From Fenollaria timonensis (lineage in GTDB: Bacteria; Bacillota; Clostridia; Tissierellales; Peptoniphilaceae): a stretch of 64,000 nucleotides of DNA. The notes below the pieces were generated by a model. It worked only from the letters and a program-made list of their open reading frames with translations, had not been told where the DNA came from and searched no databases. The first letter of the stretch is position 1. Each line of letters begins with the position of its first letter. Below are positions 16,835 through 26,500 of the stretch, in pieces. The translations under genes and the position numbers were made by a program. The DNA is taken from contig NZ_LN898229.1 of the NCBI RefSeq assembly GCF_001457835.1, positions 550,082 to 614,081 of the forward strand. The letters run 5' to 3'.

Positions 16835-19597
16835 ATGGGATTATTCTCAAAAATATTTGGCTCTACTTCGGACAGGGCTATTAAAAAGAACAGATCACAA
16901 GTTGAAGAGGTTATGGCTTTGGAGGATGAATACTCGAAGCTATCGGACGAGGAATTAAAGGATAATACTAATAAATTAAAGGAAAGACTTAAGGGCGGTG
17001 AAACGCTTGATGACATTTTGCCAGAGGCGTTTGCGACTGTTAGGGAAGCTTCGAAGAGGGTTCTAGGCATGACGCCATACAGGGTGCAAGTCGAGGGCGG
17101 CATCATTTTGCATCAAGGCCGCATCGCTGAGATGAAAACTGGTGAAGGTAAAACTTTGGTTGAGACTATGCCGGCTTACTTAAATGCGCTTGAGGGCAAG
17201 GGTGTACACATCGTTACTGTGAACGACTACCTTGCAAAGCGTGACAGGGACTGGATGGGCAAGGTTTTTGAATATCTTGGTCTATCTGTTGGCTGCATCG
17301 TGCATGATATGCCTAAGGAAGATAGGAAAATGGCTTACGCAGCGGACATTACTTATGGTACTAACAATGAATTTGGTTTCGACTACTTAAGGGATAACAT
17401 GGTTATCTACAAGGAAAATATGGTGCAAAGGGACTTAAACTACGCGATTGTCGACGAAGTGGACTCTATTTTAATAGATGAGGCGAGAACACCATTAATA
17501 ATATCTGGTCAAGGTGACAAATCTACTGATCTTTATGAGCTTGCAAAGACTTTTGTATCGCGTCTATCGGTTAGGGTGCAAGACCCTGACGAAAAGATTG
17601 ACCCGCTTGATAGGTTTGTTAAGCAAGAGGAAGAGGAGGAAGAGACTAAGGACTACGTTGTCAACGAAAAGGACCGTTCTGTGCTATTAACAGAGCTTGG
17701 TACTAAGAAGGCTGAGGAATTTTTCAAGGTTGAAAACCTTTCTGACATTGAGAATATGGAGATCATTCACCATATTAATCAAGCGATGAAGGCTAGGAGC
17801 CTTATGAAGAAGGACAAGGACTATGTTGTGAAAGATGGCGAGATCATCATTGTTGACGAGTTTACTGGCCGTTTGATGTTTGGTAGACGTTACTCGGATG
17901 GTCTGCACCAAGCGATTGAGGCGAAGGAAGGTCTTGAGGTTAGGAGCGAGTCGAAGACTTTGGCGACTATTACTTTCCAAAACTACTTTAGAATGTACAA
18001 GAAACTTTCGGGTATGACTGGTACTGCAAAGACTGAAGAAGAGGAATTCCAAGACATCTACCACATGGACGTTATTGAGATACCGACTAACAAGCCTGTT
18101 ATCAGAGTGGACAATCCTGACGAGATTTATAGGACTGAGGCTGAGAAATTCGGCGCAGTTATTGATGATATCAAGGCTAGACACGAAACGGGTCAACCGG
18201 TTCTAGTCGGAACTATATCCATAGAAAAGTCGGAAGAACTATCGAAACTACTTAAAAAGACTGGCATTAAGCATGAGGTCTTAAACGCGAAGTTCCACGA
18301 CAAAGAAGCGGAGATCGTTGCTCAAGCGGGCCGTTTGGGTCAAGTTACGATAGCGACTAACATGGCGGGCCGTGGTACCGACATCATCTTAGGCGGTAAC
18401 CCTGAATTTATGGCGAAGCAAGCGATGAGAAGAAAGGGTCTATCTGAAGAAGAGATGGCTCAAGTTGACTCGCACGAAGACACAAAGGACAGTGAAATAC
18501 TAAAGAATAGAAAAGAATACGACGAATACGTTGAACAATATAAGAAGGAACTTCAAGAGGAAAAGGCTAAGGTTATTGATGCGGGTGGCTTACACATCAT
18601 CGGTACTGAAAGACACGAGTCAAGACGTATCGACAATCAACTCCGTGGTCGTGCCGGCAGACAAGGCGACCCCGGTTCATCGACATTCTATATATCGGCT
18701 GAAGACGACTTAATGCGTCTATTTGGCGGCGACAGATTTAAAAACGCCATCGACATGATGAAGATGCCTGAAGGCGACTCGATAAAATCGCCAGTATTGA
18801 CAAGGCTGATTGAGTCGGCTCAAAGAAAGGTCGAAGGAAACAACTACGGTATCAGAAAGCACGTTCTTAAGTACGATGACGTAATGAACAAGCAAAGAGA
18901 AGTTATCTACGCTGAGAGAAAGAAACTGCTTGAAGGCGCTGATTTTAGGGACAATATCACAGCCATGATCAAGGATGTCATAGCGGGTTTTGTAAATACC
19001 ATGACTTTTGAAAAAGAAGACTGTGGTGATTGGGACTTCAAGAGCTTATTCATGCACCTTAAGGCCATTTTCGATATAGATATGGAAGATATTAGCGGCC
19101 TAAACACTAAGGACATTCTCAAGGATGAGCTAATTGACATGCTTACAGAGCACACGCTTAAAAAATACGAAGCGAAGGAAAATGAATTTACTCCTGAAAA
19201 GTTCAGAGAGATAGAGAGAATCGTGCTTCTACAAGTTGTTGACGACAAGTGGATGGATCACATCGACGCGATGGATCAGTTGAAGCAAGGTATTGGACTT
19301 AGGTCCATGGCGCAAGAGGACCCTGCTAGGGCCTATGCAATTGAAGGCTTTGACATGTTTGAGGCGATGAACGAAGCGATTAAGGAAGACACTTTAAGGA
19401 TTTTATTCCATGTTGAAGATCCAAACAAGGTTAAGAGAAGAGAGCAAAATAAGAATATAAAAGAAGGCTTTGAAGGCGATAATGCTGGAGAAAAGAAGAA
19501 GCCATATGTTAGAAAAACTAAAAAAGTTGGCAGGAACGATCCTTGCCCATGCGGAAGCGGCAAGAAGTACAAAAACTGCTGTGGAAGGAATGAGTAA
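16835..19597 (+). CDS. secA: Preprotein translocase ATPase SecA
   Basis: A full-length SecA of 920 residues. It shows Walker A in [11 protein letters not shown] (about residue 103), the DEAD-like [20 protein letters not shown], the GTDIILGG and [12 protein letters not shown] helicase motifs, and the C-terminal zinc-binding tail [16 protein letters not shown] that contacts SecB or the ribosome. It drives export of unfolded proteins through SecYEG. A Glu-rich insertion (EEEEEETKD, near residue 270) is species specific. The stop codon overlaps the prfB start by one base (TAATG). Confidence 0.98.
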   Translation: MGLFSKIFGSTSDRAIKKNRSQVEEVMALEDEYSKLSDEELKDNTNKLKERLKGGETLDDILPEAFATVREASKRVLGMTPYRVQVEGGIILHQGRIAEMKTGEGKTLVETMPAYLNALEGKGVHIVTVNDYLAKRDRDWMGKVFEYLGLSVGCIVHDMPKEDRKMAYAADITYGTNNEFGFDYLRDNMVIYKENMVQRDLNYAIVDEVDSILIDEARTPLIISGQGDKSTDLYELAKTFVSRLSVRVQDPDEKIDPLDRFVKQEEEEEETKDYVVNEKDRSVLLTELGTKKAEEFFKVENLSDIENMEIIHHINQAMKARSLMKKDKDYVVKDGEIIIVDEFTGRLMFGRRYSDGLHQAIEAKEGLEVRSESKTLATITFQNYFRMYKKLSGMTGTAKTEEEEFQDIYHMDVIEIPTNKPVIRVDNPDEIYRTEAEKFGAVIDDIKARHETGQPVLVGTISIEKSEELSKLLKKTGIKHEVLNAKFHDKEAEIVAQAGRLGQVTIATNMAGRGTDIILGGNPEFMAKQAMRRKGLSEEEMAQVDSHEDTKDSEILKNRKEYDEYVEQYKKELQEEKAKVIDAGGLHIIGTERHESRRIDNQLRGRAGRQGDPGSSTFYISAEDDLMRLFGGDRFKNAIDMMKMPEGDSIKSPVLTRLIESAQRKVEGNNYGIRKHVLKYDDVMNKQREVIYAERKKLLEGADFRDNITAMIKDVIAGFVNTMTFEKEDCGDWDFKSLFMHLKAIFDIDMEDISGLNTKDILKDELIDMLTEHTLKKYEAKENEFTPEKFREIERIVLLQVVDDKWMDHIDAMDQLKQGIGLRSMAQEDPARAYAIEGFDMFEAMNEAIKEDTLRILFHVEDPNKVKRREQNKNIKEGFEGDNAGEKKKPYVRKTKKVGRNDPCPCGSGKKYKNCCGRNE

Positions 19598-20701
19598 TGA
19601 AGACATTACAAGAGTATAAGGAAGATTACGCGAATTTTAATGAGAGATACATCAAGTTAGGGGACTATCTTTGACGCTGATGGTCTAAGAGAGACTAAGA
19701 CGAAGCTTGAGAGAAAGATGGCTGAGCCGTCATTCTGGGACGACAAAGACGCGGCAGATCTAGTGATTGACCAGCTTAAGGACGTTACTACGCCTCTAAA
19801 TAGCTACGAGGAGATAGGATCAAATCTTGAGGACATGGGCGTCTACATCGAGCTCTACGAAGAGGAAAGACCTGATAACTATAAGGCTCTACATGATTTG
19901 GCGGAGTCAATAGACAAGGCGCTCGAAGAACTTAAGGTGAGGACGCTACTTGACGGCGACTACGACAAGAATGGCGCGGTCGTATCGATACACGCAGGTA
20001 CTGGCGGCACCGACGCTCAAGACTGGGCGGAGATGCTCTACCGCATGTATACGAGATGGGCGGCGGACCATGACTATAAGCTTGAGGTCATCGATTATCT
20101 AGCTGACACTGAAGGCGGCATAAGAAGCGTTTATTTCAAGGTCCTTGGTGCCTACGCTTATGGCTTTTTAAAGGCAGAGCGCGGGGTTCACAGACTTGTT
20201 AGGATATCGCCCTTCGACGCGCAAAAGAAGAGGCACACAAGCTTTGCCTCGGTCGACGTCTTCCCTGATATAGATGAAAATATTGCTATAGATATAAAGG
20301 AAGAGGATTTAAAGATAGACTACTACCGCTCACAAGGCGCTGGCGGCCAATCCGTCAACACCACTGATTCAGCGGTTCGTATCACGCATATACCAACTGG
20401 CGTGGTCGCAACTTGCCAAAACGAAAGGAGCCAAAAGCAAAATAAAGAGGTCGCCCTTCGTATTTTGTACGGTAAACTTGTTCAGCTGAAGGAAGAGGAG
20501 CGCAAAAAGACCATAGATGAGCTTACAGGCGACTACTCGCAGATTGCGTGGGGCTCGCAAATCCGCTCTTACATCTTCAATCCCTACATGCTTGTCAAGG
20601 ACCATAGGACAGATGTGGAGAATCTCGAAGTGCAAAAAGTCATTGACGGCGACATCGACAAGTTTATCTACGCTTACCTTGATCACGTGAGGGAGGCGTA
20701 A
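19597..20701 (+). CDS. prfB: Peptide chain release factor 2 with programmed +1 frameshift
   Basis: The ATG at 19597 opens a 25-codon leader that ends at an in-frame UGA (19672-19674) in CTT-TGA-C. This is the classic RF2 autoregulatory site, preceded by the Shine-Dalgarno-like AGGGGAC. After a +1 shift the frame continues from 19673 to the stop at 20701, giving about 367 residues. The RF2 codon-recognition motif SPF (RISPFDAQKKRHTS) and the catalytic GGQ (SQGAGGQSVN) are both present. When RF2 is scarce, pausing at UGA favours frameshifting and more RF2 is made. Callers that ignore the shift place the start too late, at 19718. Confidence 0.96.
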
Positions 20702-20702
20702 T

Positions 20703-21119
20703 ATGAGAGAAGTACTGAAAACACTGGATGATACAAGGCGCGCCGCCGAGCGTATAGCGAAGAAAATCGATATAGGTGACATTATTCTTTTAAAAGGGGA
20801 AATGGGTGCCGGCAAGACGACCATCACCAAGACCATAGTCAAGGCGCTTGGTTCAGATGATTACGTAACAAGCCCAACCTTCGCAATCATGAACGTTTAT
20901 AAGGCAGAGGGCATGGCGATATACCACTTCGACCTATATAGACTGACAAAGTCCATCGACATAGATACGCTAGGACTGGATGACTACCTATACGATAGTG
21001 GCGCAGTGAGCCTAATTGAGTGGCCTGAAGCGATTGAGAATGAGTTCAAAGACGCGAAAAAGATAAGCCTAATTAAGGACGGCGAGAGCCGGATTTTAGA
21101 AACGAATTTTGATTATTAG
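20703..21119 (+). CDS. tsaE: tRNA t6A biosynthesis ATPase TsaE
   Basis: A 138-residue P-loop protein (Walker A GEMGAGKTT, residues about 33-41) with the TsaE motifs TSPTFAIMNVY, YHFDLYRL and SLIEWPE. It is needed for the TsaB-TsaD complex to turn over in making N6-threonylcarbamoyladenosine at position 37 of ANN-decoding tRNAs. It starts right after prfB and is followed by tsaB. Confidence 0.96.
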   Translation: MREVLKTLDDTRRAAERIAKKIDIGDIILLKGEMGAGKTTITKTIVKALGSDDYVTSPTFAIMNVYKAEGMAIYHFDLYRLTKSIDIDTLGLDDYLYDSGAVSLIEWPEAIENEFKDAKKISLIKDGESRILETNFDY

Positions 21120-21126
21120 AGGTAAT

Positions 21127-21798
21127 ATGAAGATTTTAAGTTTAGACAGTTCAAGTAGATATATAAGCGCAGCGCTTGCAGTTGACGGCGTTGTGAGAGG
21201 CGAGTTCAACGTTTCATACGATAGAAGCGCCTCTGAAAAGCTTGCCCTGATGGCAAAGGAGATTTTAGACATCTTTGGTCTAAAAGTGGACGAGATCGAC
21301 GCCTTTGCCGTATCGAAGGGACCCGGTTCCTTCACAGGACTTAGGATAGCCGCCGCCATGATTAAGGCCTTTAGCTTTAAGGACGATAAACCAATTTACA
21401 CCGTGTCTTCGCTTAAGGCGATGAGCTATCGCTACAAGGGGCTTAAATACATCGTTCCAGCGATTGACGCGAGACGCGATAGAGCCTTTGCGGCGCTTTA
21501 TAGCTATGAAAATCAATTTGAGATGATAAAGGACGAAAGGATTTACACACTTGATGAGCTAATTAGTATCGTTAATGGCCTTGACGGTACTGTCATTATG
21601 CCGGGCGATTTCTATGGAAAATATAAGGAAAAGTTCGAGGCTAATGTCATCGCAGGAGTTTATAGAGAGAACGAACCCATAGCCAAGGAAGTCCTTGACT
21701 ATGTTATAGACCACATGGATGAGATGACAGCCGAAGATAGATACGGCGCGATACCTATATATATGAAGTCATCGCAAGCCGAGGAAGATAAAAAGTGA
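21127..21798 (+). CDS. tsaB: tRNA t6A biosynthesis protein TsaB
   Basis: A 223-residue ASKHA-fold protein. The ATG at 21127 gives the expected MKILSLDSSSRYISAALAVDG start; earlier in-frame codons are not favoured. Family motifs GPGSFTGLRIA and DARRDRAFAALY are present. TsaB scaffolds TsaD and TsaE. It overlaps rimI by 4 bases. A TsaC/Sua5 gene for the first step of the pathway is not in the window. Confidence 0.95.
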   Translation: MKILSLDSSSRYISAALAVDGVVRGEFNVSYDRSASEKLALMAKEILDIFGLKVDEIDAFAVSKGPGSFTGLRIAAAMIKAFSFKDDKPIYTVSSLKAMSYRYKGLKYIVPAIDARRDRAFAALYSYENQFEMIKDERIYTLDELISIVNGLDGTVIMPGDFYGKYKEKFEANVIAGVYRENEPIAKEVLDYVIDHMDEMTAEDRYGAIPIYMKSSQAEEDKK

Positions 21799-22211
21799 TT
21801 AGACGGGCAGAGCCTAATGACGCGAGGGCCATATACGAGATTTTGTCAAAGACTGACGATTCGTGGACGATGGGCGTTATTGAAAGCGAGCTAAAAACTG
21901 AAAGCTCCAGGGCCTTTGTATATATGGACGAAGAGGGAGCCGTGCAAGGTTTTGTAGACATCAAGATTCTCTATGACGAGGCAGACCTGATGCACATAGC
22001 GGTCTCGGAAGAAATGAGAGGAAAGGGCATAGGAGCAAGGCTATTAGCCAAGGCGATTGAGGAAGCGGAAGGCAAAGCCATTGCACTAGAAGTTCGGATG
22101 GGCAATTTTAAAGCGATAAGCTTATACGAAAAATACGATTTTAAAAAGGAAAGCGTCCGCAAAAACTATTACCATGGTGAAGATGCGGCGATTATGTGGA
22201 GGAGAAAGTGA
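21795..22211 (+). CDS. rimI: Ribosomal protein alanine N-acetyltransferase RimI-like
   Basis: A 138-residue GNAT enzyme with the acetyl-CoA loop EEMRGKGIGARLLAKAIEEA and the RimI-like LEVRMGNFKAISLYEKYDFKKESVRKNYY. Its position between tsaB and tsaD is the standard location of rimI. It is expected to acetylate the N-terminus of ribosomal protein S18, although the target is not proven here. It overlaps tsaB by 4 bases. Confidence 0.9.
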   Translation: MIRRAEPNDARAIYEILSKTDDSWTMGVIESELKTESSRAFVYMDEEGAVQGFVDIKILYDEADLMHIAVSEEMRGKGIGARLLAKAIEEAEGKAIALEVRMGNFKAISLYEKYDFKKESVRKNYYHGEDAAIMWRRK

Positions 22212-23209
22212 AACATTTAGCGATAGAAAGTTCATGCGATGAGACATCGATCGCCATATTGGACGATTTGGAAGTTTTGTCAAATGTCATAGCAACGCAA
22301 ATAGCAACGCACAGAGAATTCGGGGGCGTAGTGCCTGAAATTGCGTCAAGAATGCACATCGAAGCGATCTCGGCAGTTTTGGAAGAGGCACTAAATGAGG
22401 CAAAAACTAACTTATCCGAAATAGAATTTATCTCTGTAACGAGGGGACCGGGATTGATCGGAGCCCTTTTAGTTGGCGTCTCATTTGCAAAAGCCTTAGC
22501 GATGTCAATGGATGTGCCGATAGTGCCAGTAAATCACATGAAGGGGCATATCGCAGCAAATTACATAACGACAGATGGCTTGAAGCCGCCGTTTGTCTCG
22601 CTAGTCGTTTCAGGCGGCCACACTTACCTTGTAAATATGAAGGACTATTACGACTATGATTTAGTCGGCAGGACACTCGATGACGCGGCAGGCGAATCCT
22701 TTGACAAGGTTGCCAGAGCCTTGGGACTACCGTATCCGGGGGGACCAGAGATAGAGAAGCTTGCTATGGAAGGAAATCCAGATGCCATCGAGCTTCCACG
22801 AGTTATGATGAAGTCGGGCGACTACAACTTTAGTTTCTCGGGACTAAAAACAGCCGTGCTAAATTATTTGCACAACGAGGAGCAAAGAGGTCAAGAAGTG
22901 AATAAAGCCGACGTCGCAGCCTCCTTTCAAAAAGCCGCAGTCGATGTACTCGCGAAGAAGGCAGTCGATTTGAAAGATGAGCTCGGCTATGACAAGATAG
23001 TACTTGCGGGCGGCGTATCGAATAATAAGGCGCTACGTGAGGCGCTTGCTAAAGAAGAGCAGGCACATGACTTTAAACTATATTACCCGAAGGCCGTTTA
23101 TACCACAGATAATGCCGCGATGATAGGGGCGCAAGGGTATTTGGAATTTTTGAAGAATAAGCAGGGGCTGGATCTGGATTTTGAGGTTGATCCGAATCTG
23201 GGTTTATAA
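22208..23209 (+). CDS. tsaD: tRNA N6-adenosine threonylcarbamoyltransferase TsaD
   Basis: The GTG at 22208 is preferred over the in-frame ATG at 22196. It follows the strong GGAGGAG ribosome binding site at 22199-22205, gives the usual MKHLAIESSCDETSIA start, and makes the common GTGA overlap with the rimI stop. The product is 333 residues with the metal-binding HMKGHIAAN and the nucleotide-binding GGPEIEKLA and LAGGVSNNKALRE motifs. It transfers the threonylcarbamoyl group to A37 of tRNA. Its stop codon lies inside the first arm of intergenic repeat B4. Confidence 0.96.
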   Translation: MKHLAIESSCDETSIAILDDLEVLSNVIATQIATHREFGGVVPEIASRMHIEAISAVLEEALNEAKTNLSEIEFISVTRGPGLIGALLVGVSFAKALAMSMDVPIVPVNHMKGHIAANYITTDGLKPPFVSLVVSGGHTYLVNMKDYYDYDLVGRTLDDAAGESFDKVARALGLPYPGGPEIEKLAMEGNPDAIELPRVMMKSGDYNFSFSGLKTAVLNYLHNEEQRGQEVNKADVAASFQKAAVDVLAKKAVDLKDELGYDKIVLAGGVSNNKALREALAKEEQAHDFKLYYPKAVYTTDNAAMIGAQGYLEFLKNKQGLDLDFEVDPNLGL

Positions 23210-23331
23210 TTTTGTGTTAAATTTGCGCCTTGCGCTCATTCGCTTTTCGGCAATGCTCAGGTATGACTATACATTCCGCTTGCCTCGAAGCTCCATTTCG
23301 CACAATCCATCAAATTTTCCTACAAAATTAT
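23206..23331 (+). repeat. Repeat B, diverged copy 4 (tsaD 3' flank), containing hairpin C copy 2
   Basis: The 126-base element starts on the tsaD stop codon. Its ends pair: ATAATTTTGT (23206-23215) with ACAAAATTAT (23322-23331), and AAATTTG (23219-23225) with CAAATTT (23311-23317). Inside, 23250-23283 is hairpin C (GCAA...TTGC with GTAT-GACT-ATAC at the tip). It has the same length, order and position as copies 1 and 3 but different bases in the pairing arms. The rest of the 312-base gap, up to the promoter at 23469, shows nothing recognisable. Confidence 0.6.
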
Positions 23332-23468
23332 TGATGCGGCTCGATTGAGCAAATAAATAAATCTCATTGAAAATATAAAAAATTTCTAAAGATAAGTATT
23401 AAAGTACTTGTCTTTTTTATTGCTCTTTTATATAAACAATTTTACATATATATTTTAATCCATATAAA

Positions 23469-23497
23469 TTGACTTTCTATTAACCCTGCTATATAAT
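23469..23497 (+). promoter_or_regulatory. Sigma-A type promoter of the zinc cluster
   Basis: TTGACT (23469-23474) and TATAAT (23492-23497) lie 17 bases apart, 26 bases before the start codon at 23523. I could not see a clear Zur box. Confidence 0.8.
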
Positions 23498-23522
23498 AAG
23501 GCATGTAAAAAAGGAGGGCCAC

Positions 23523-23816
23523 ATGCCAAAGCGTATCAAAAAACTATTATCAATACTTTGCATCATCTTAGTCACATTCTCGCTACTAAGCTTTTTCGTC
23601 GCGGCTACAAGCGCCTTCCACATCTGCAAGCGCACATCTTGCCCGATCTGCCGCTTTATGGATATGGTCTCGGACCTAGAAAAGCACTTAAACCATTCGC
23701 GCGCGGCAGCCCAAGTCATGCTCGCAGTACTAGTATTTATAAGGCTCATTACCATCACCATGACTATGGATATGGCGAAGACACCAGTCGAGCTTATGGT
23801 GCGCATGAACAATTAA
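23523..23816 (+). CDS. Small membrane protein with a Cys-rich motif, linked to zinc uptake
   Basis: A 97-residue protein with AGGAGGG 4 bases before the ATG, an N-terminal hydrophobic segment (residues about 8-30), then AFHICKRTSCPICRFMDMV and a second hydrophobic stretch (about 60-80). The H-x-C...C-P-x-C cluster just outside the membrane could bind metal. It resembles small HxCxGxxCPxC proteins seen beside metal ABC transporters in related clostridia; that comparison is from memory. It precedes znuA under its own promoter. The function is unknown. Confidence 0.65.
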   Translation: MPKRIKKLLSILCIILVTFSLLSFFVAATSAFHICKRTSCPICRFMDMVSDLEKHLNHSRAAAQVMLAVLVFIRLITITMTMDMAKTPVELMVRMNN

Positions 23817-23887
23817 AGATCTCTTTTTATATAATAACGGCAAAATTGAATAAACGGTAGAATATACAAAATATAAAGGAGATCAAT

Positions 23888-25012
23888 ATGAAAAATATAA
23901 ATAAATTATTAGCCTGCCTACTAGCAGTCGTTTTGCTAGTGGCATGCAATTCAAATAAAGCGCCAGAAGTGGCTGACGAACCAGCTCCTGAGGCTATTCC
24001 AGCTGAAGAAGCAGACAGCGTAGAAAAGGACGGAGACGCTGTAAGCGTTGTAACTAACACATTCCCAGCTTATGATTGGGTGAAGAATATCACTGAAGGC
24101 ACTGACGTAGAAGTCACTAACCTTACTGACAATGGCGTAAGTCTACACAATTACGAGCCTTCTGCTCAAGACGTCGAAAAGATTGCTAAATCAAATCTTT
24201 TCTTGTATGTTGGCGGTGAATCGGACGAATGGGCTCCGGATGCAGCAAAACAAGCGCCTAAGGCAAAAGTTCTTAACATGCTTGAAATTTTAGGTGACGC
24301 TGTTAAGGAAGAGGAAGTAAAAGAAGGTATGGAACACGATCATGACCATGAAGATGGTGATGAAGATCATGACCATGACCATGGCGATGAAGATCATGAC
24401 CACGAAGATGGCGATGAAGATCACGACCATGAAGATGGCGATGAAGATCATGACCATGAACATGACCACGAACACGAAGAAATAGAATACGATGAACACG
24501 TTTGGCTATCTGTAAAGAACGCAAAAACTATTTCAAAGGCAATTGCGGATGCTCTTTGCGAAATCGATGCGAAAAACGTTGATACATTCAAGAAAAATTA
24601 CGAAGCGTACGCAGCAAAACTTGATGCACTTCAAAATGACTTTGACGAGATGAGAAAGGCCGCAAAGCAAGATACTATCTTAGTTGCGGATAGATTCCCC
24701 TTCCGCTACTTAGTAAGTGACCTTGACCTTGACTACTTTGCTGCCTTCGTTGGATGCTCAGCTGAAAGTGAAGCAAGCTTTGAAACTATCAGCTTCCTAG
24801 CACAAAAAGTTGATGAACTTAATATAAAGCACATAATTAAGCTAGCCGGCTCAGACGGTAAAATCGCGGACACAGTGAAAAACGCAAGCAAGGCAAAGGA
24901 CCAAGACATCATCGAGATGACATCCATGGAAAATGCTAGTTCAAATGACGGCAAGACATATATTGACTACATGCAAATGAACTTAGACGCTTTAAAGAAG
25001 GCGTTAAACTAA
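23888..25012 (+). CDS. znuA: Zinc-binding lipoprotein ZnuA-like with His/Asp-rich loop
   Basis: A 374-residue metal-binding lipoprotein of the A-1 cluster family with lipobox LLVACNS. Its ligand-type motifs are TDNGVSLHNYEPSAQDVEKI, EHVWLS and ADRFPFRYLVSDLDLDY. A central, extremely His-rich loop (about residues 152-197) is built from repeats of DHDHEDGDE encoded by a 27-base tandem repeat (about 24339-24470). Such loops are typical of zinc rather than manganese binders. The gene ends in TAATG, overlapping znuC. The specificity for zinc is inferred. Confidence 0.9.
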   Translation: MKNINKLLACLLAVVLLVACNSNKAPEVADEPAPEAIPAEEADSVEKDGDAVSVVTNTFPAYDWVKNITEGTDVEVTNLTDNGVSLHNYEPSAQDVEKIAKSNLFLYVGGESDEWAPDAAKQAPKAKVLNMLEILGDAVKEEEVKEGMEHDHDHEDGDEDHDHDHGDEDHDHEDGDEDHDHEDGDEDHDHEHDHEHEEIEYDEHVWLSVKNAKTISKAIADALCEIDAKNVDTFKKNYEAYAAKLDALQNDFDEMRKAAKQDTILVADRFPFRYLVSDLDLDYFAAFVGCSAESEASFETISFLAQKVDELNIKHIIKLAGSDGKIADTVKNASKAKDQDIIEMTSMENASSNDGKTYIDYMQMNLDALKKALN

Positions 25013-25671
25013 TGAAATTAATACTAAAAGACTTAGGATTTGGCTACAAAGGTCAAGTCCTAAGTGACTTTATAAACCTAGAGGTCTCAGATGGTGATTA
25101 CATCGTCATCCTAGGCGAAAACGGCTCAGGCAAGTCGAGCCTGATCAGAACCATCTTGGGCCTTAATAAGAAAATATCGGGGGATATAGTTTTAGATGGC
25201 ATTTCAAAAGACGAAATCGCCTACCTACCGCAGATCCTCTCAATTGCAGCTGATTTTCCGACTTCAGTGATGGAGCTCGTTCTATCCGGCTTTAAGATCA
25301 AAAAAAGATTTTTCTACACAAAAGAAGAAAAGGCGAGAGCACTTGAATGCCTTGATAATTTTGGCATAGCAAATCTCAAAGACAGGCGATTTTCCTCATT
25401 ATCAGGCGGACAAAGGCAGAGAGTCTTGCTCGCAAGAAGCTTCGTAGAAGAAAAGAAGCTACTTATACTAGACGAGCCGCTTGCCGGCCTCGACCCAGAG
25501 GCGCAAGGAAGTCTCTATGATATGCTTGAAAAAATAAACGCAAGTGGCACAGCCATCATCATGGTCTCGCACGACAGCGAAAGAGCTACACAATATGCAA
25601 ACAAAGTACTTAAGCTTGACGGCAGCCGTGCGATTTACGAGGAAGGAGGCAAAAAAGATGGATTTAATTAA
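25012..25671 (+). CDS. znuC: Zinc ABC transporter ATP-binding protein
   Basis: A 219-residue ABC ATPase with Walker A GENGSGKSS (residues 35-43), Q-loop AYLPQ, signature LSGGQRQRVLLARSF, Walker B LLILDEPLAGLDP and switch His VSHDSE. It overlaps znuA by one base and the permease gene by 14 bases, so all three are translationally coupled. Confidence 0.93.
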   Translation: MKLILKDLGFGYKGQVLSDFINLEVSDGDYIVILGENGSGKSSLIRTILGLNKKISGDIVLDGISKDEIAYLPQILSIAADFPTSVMELVLSGFKIKKRFFYTKEEKARALECLDNFGIANLKDRRFSSLSGGQRQRVLLARSFVEEKKLLILDEPLAGLDPEAQGSLYDMLEKINASGTAIIMVSHDSERATQYANKVLKLDGSRAIYEEGGKKDGFN

Positions 25672-26500
25672 CAAATTCACCTTCTACCTAGGCTACCCCT
25701 TCGTGCGCTACGCACTAGTCTGCGCCTCACTCATAGCGCTCGCGTCAGCATTTTTGGGCGTGATACTCGTTTTGAAACGCTACTCCTACATCGCAAATTC
25801 ACTCTCAAACGTCGCCTTCGCGTCCCTATCAATCGCGACAGCCATCGGCTTTACGCAAAAATTAGTCCTAGCACTACCCATGACAATATTTTTCGCGCTA
25901 ATACTTTTACAAGGAAATAATTCCAAGAAAATCATCTCAGACGCAGCCATCGCAATGGTTTCAGTCTCGGCACTCGCAGTCGGCTACCTAGTCATGAACG
26001 TCTTCAGAGTCGGCCCAAACGTCTCAGTTGACGTGTGCACAACACTTTTCGGCTCGACATCCATCTTGACACTCACAAAGCTAGACGTCATCACATCCGT
26101 GGCACTCTCGATACTCGTGATAATTTTCTTCATCTACTATTATAAAGAAATATACATCACAGTCTTCGATGAGGACCTCGCAAGCGCTTCAGGCATCAAA
26201 GTCGAAAGGCTAAACACAGTCTTGTCAATGGTCGTCGCAGTCGTGATCACACTTGCAATAAGGCTCGTAGGCTCACTTTTAGTCGCCGCACTCATAGTCT
26301 TTCCAGCAGTATCAGCGATGAAAGTCTTTCATTCATTTAGAAAGATAGCCATTGCCGCGGCAATAATCTCGCTTATATCAGCACTTGGCGGTGCGATATT
26401 TGCGATACTTGCTTCGACACCAGTCGGCTCGACAATCGTCGTGATGAATCTCGTCATATTCATAATTATGTCAATCGTAGGAGGTGTGAAACGTGGATAA
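25658..26500 (+). CDS. znuB: Zinc ABC transporter permease
   Basis: The ATG at 25658, preceded by GGAAGGAGGC, gives 280 residues; longer in-frame starts run back into znuC. The protein has seven or eight membrane segments of the ABC-3 family, including RYSYIANSLSNVAFASL (after the first segments), EDLASASGIKVERLNT and LLVAALIVFPAVSAM. It forms the membrane channel for ZnuA/ZnuC. Confidence 0.93.
   Translation: MDLINKFTFYLGYPFVRYALVCASLIALASAFLGVILVLKRYSYIANSLSNVAFASLSIATAIGFTQKLVLALPMTIFFALILLQGNNSKKIISDAAIAMVSVSALAVGYLVMNVFRVGPNVSVDVCTTLFGSTSILTLTKLDVITSVALSILVIIFFIYYYKEIYITVFDEDLASASGIKVERLNTVLSMVVAVVITLAIRLVGSLLVAALIVFPAVSAMKVFHSFRKIAIAAAIISLISALGGAIFAILASTPVGSTIVVMNLVIFIIMSIVGGVKRG

Noticed and set aside
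23558-23860. Histidine-rich 100-codon frame overlapping the small Cys-motif gene
   Set aside because: It has no ribosome binding site and overlaps the better-supported frame at 23523, which has AGGAGGG and a signal-like start.
24290-24524. Antisense frames over the znuA His-loop
   Set aside because: They exist only because the repeated GAT/CAT codons are open in several frames.
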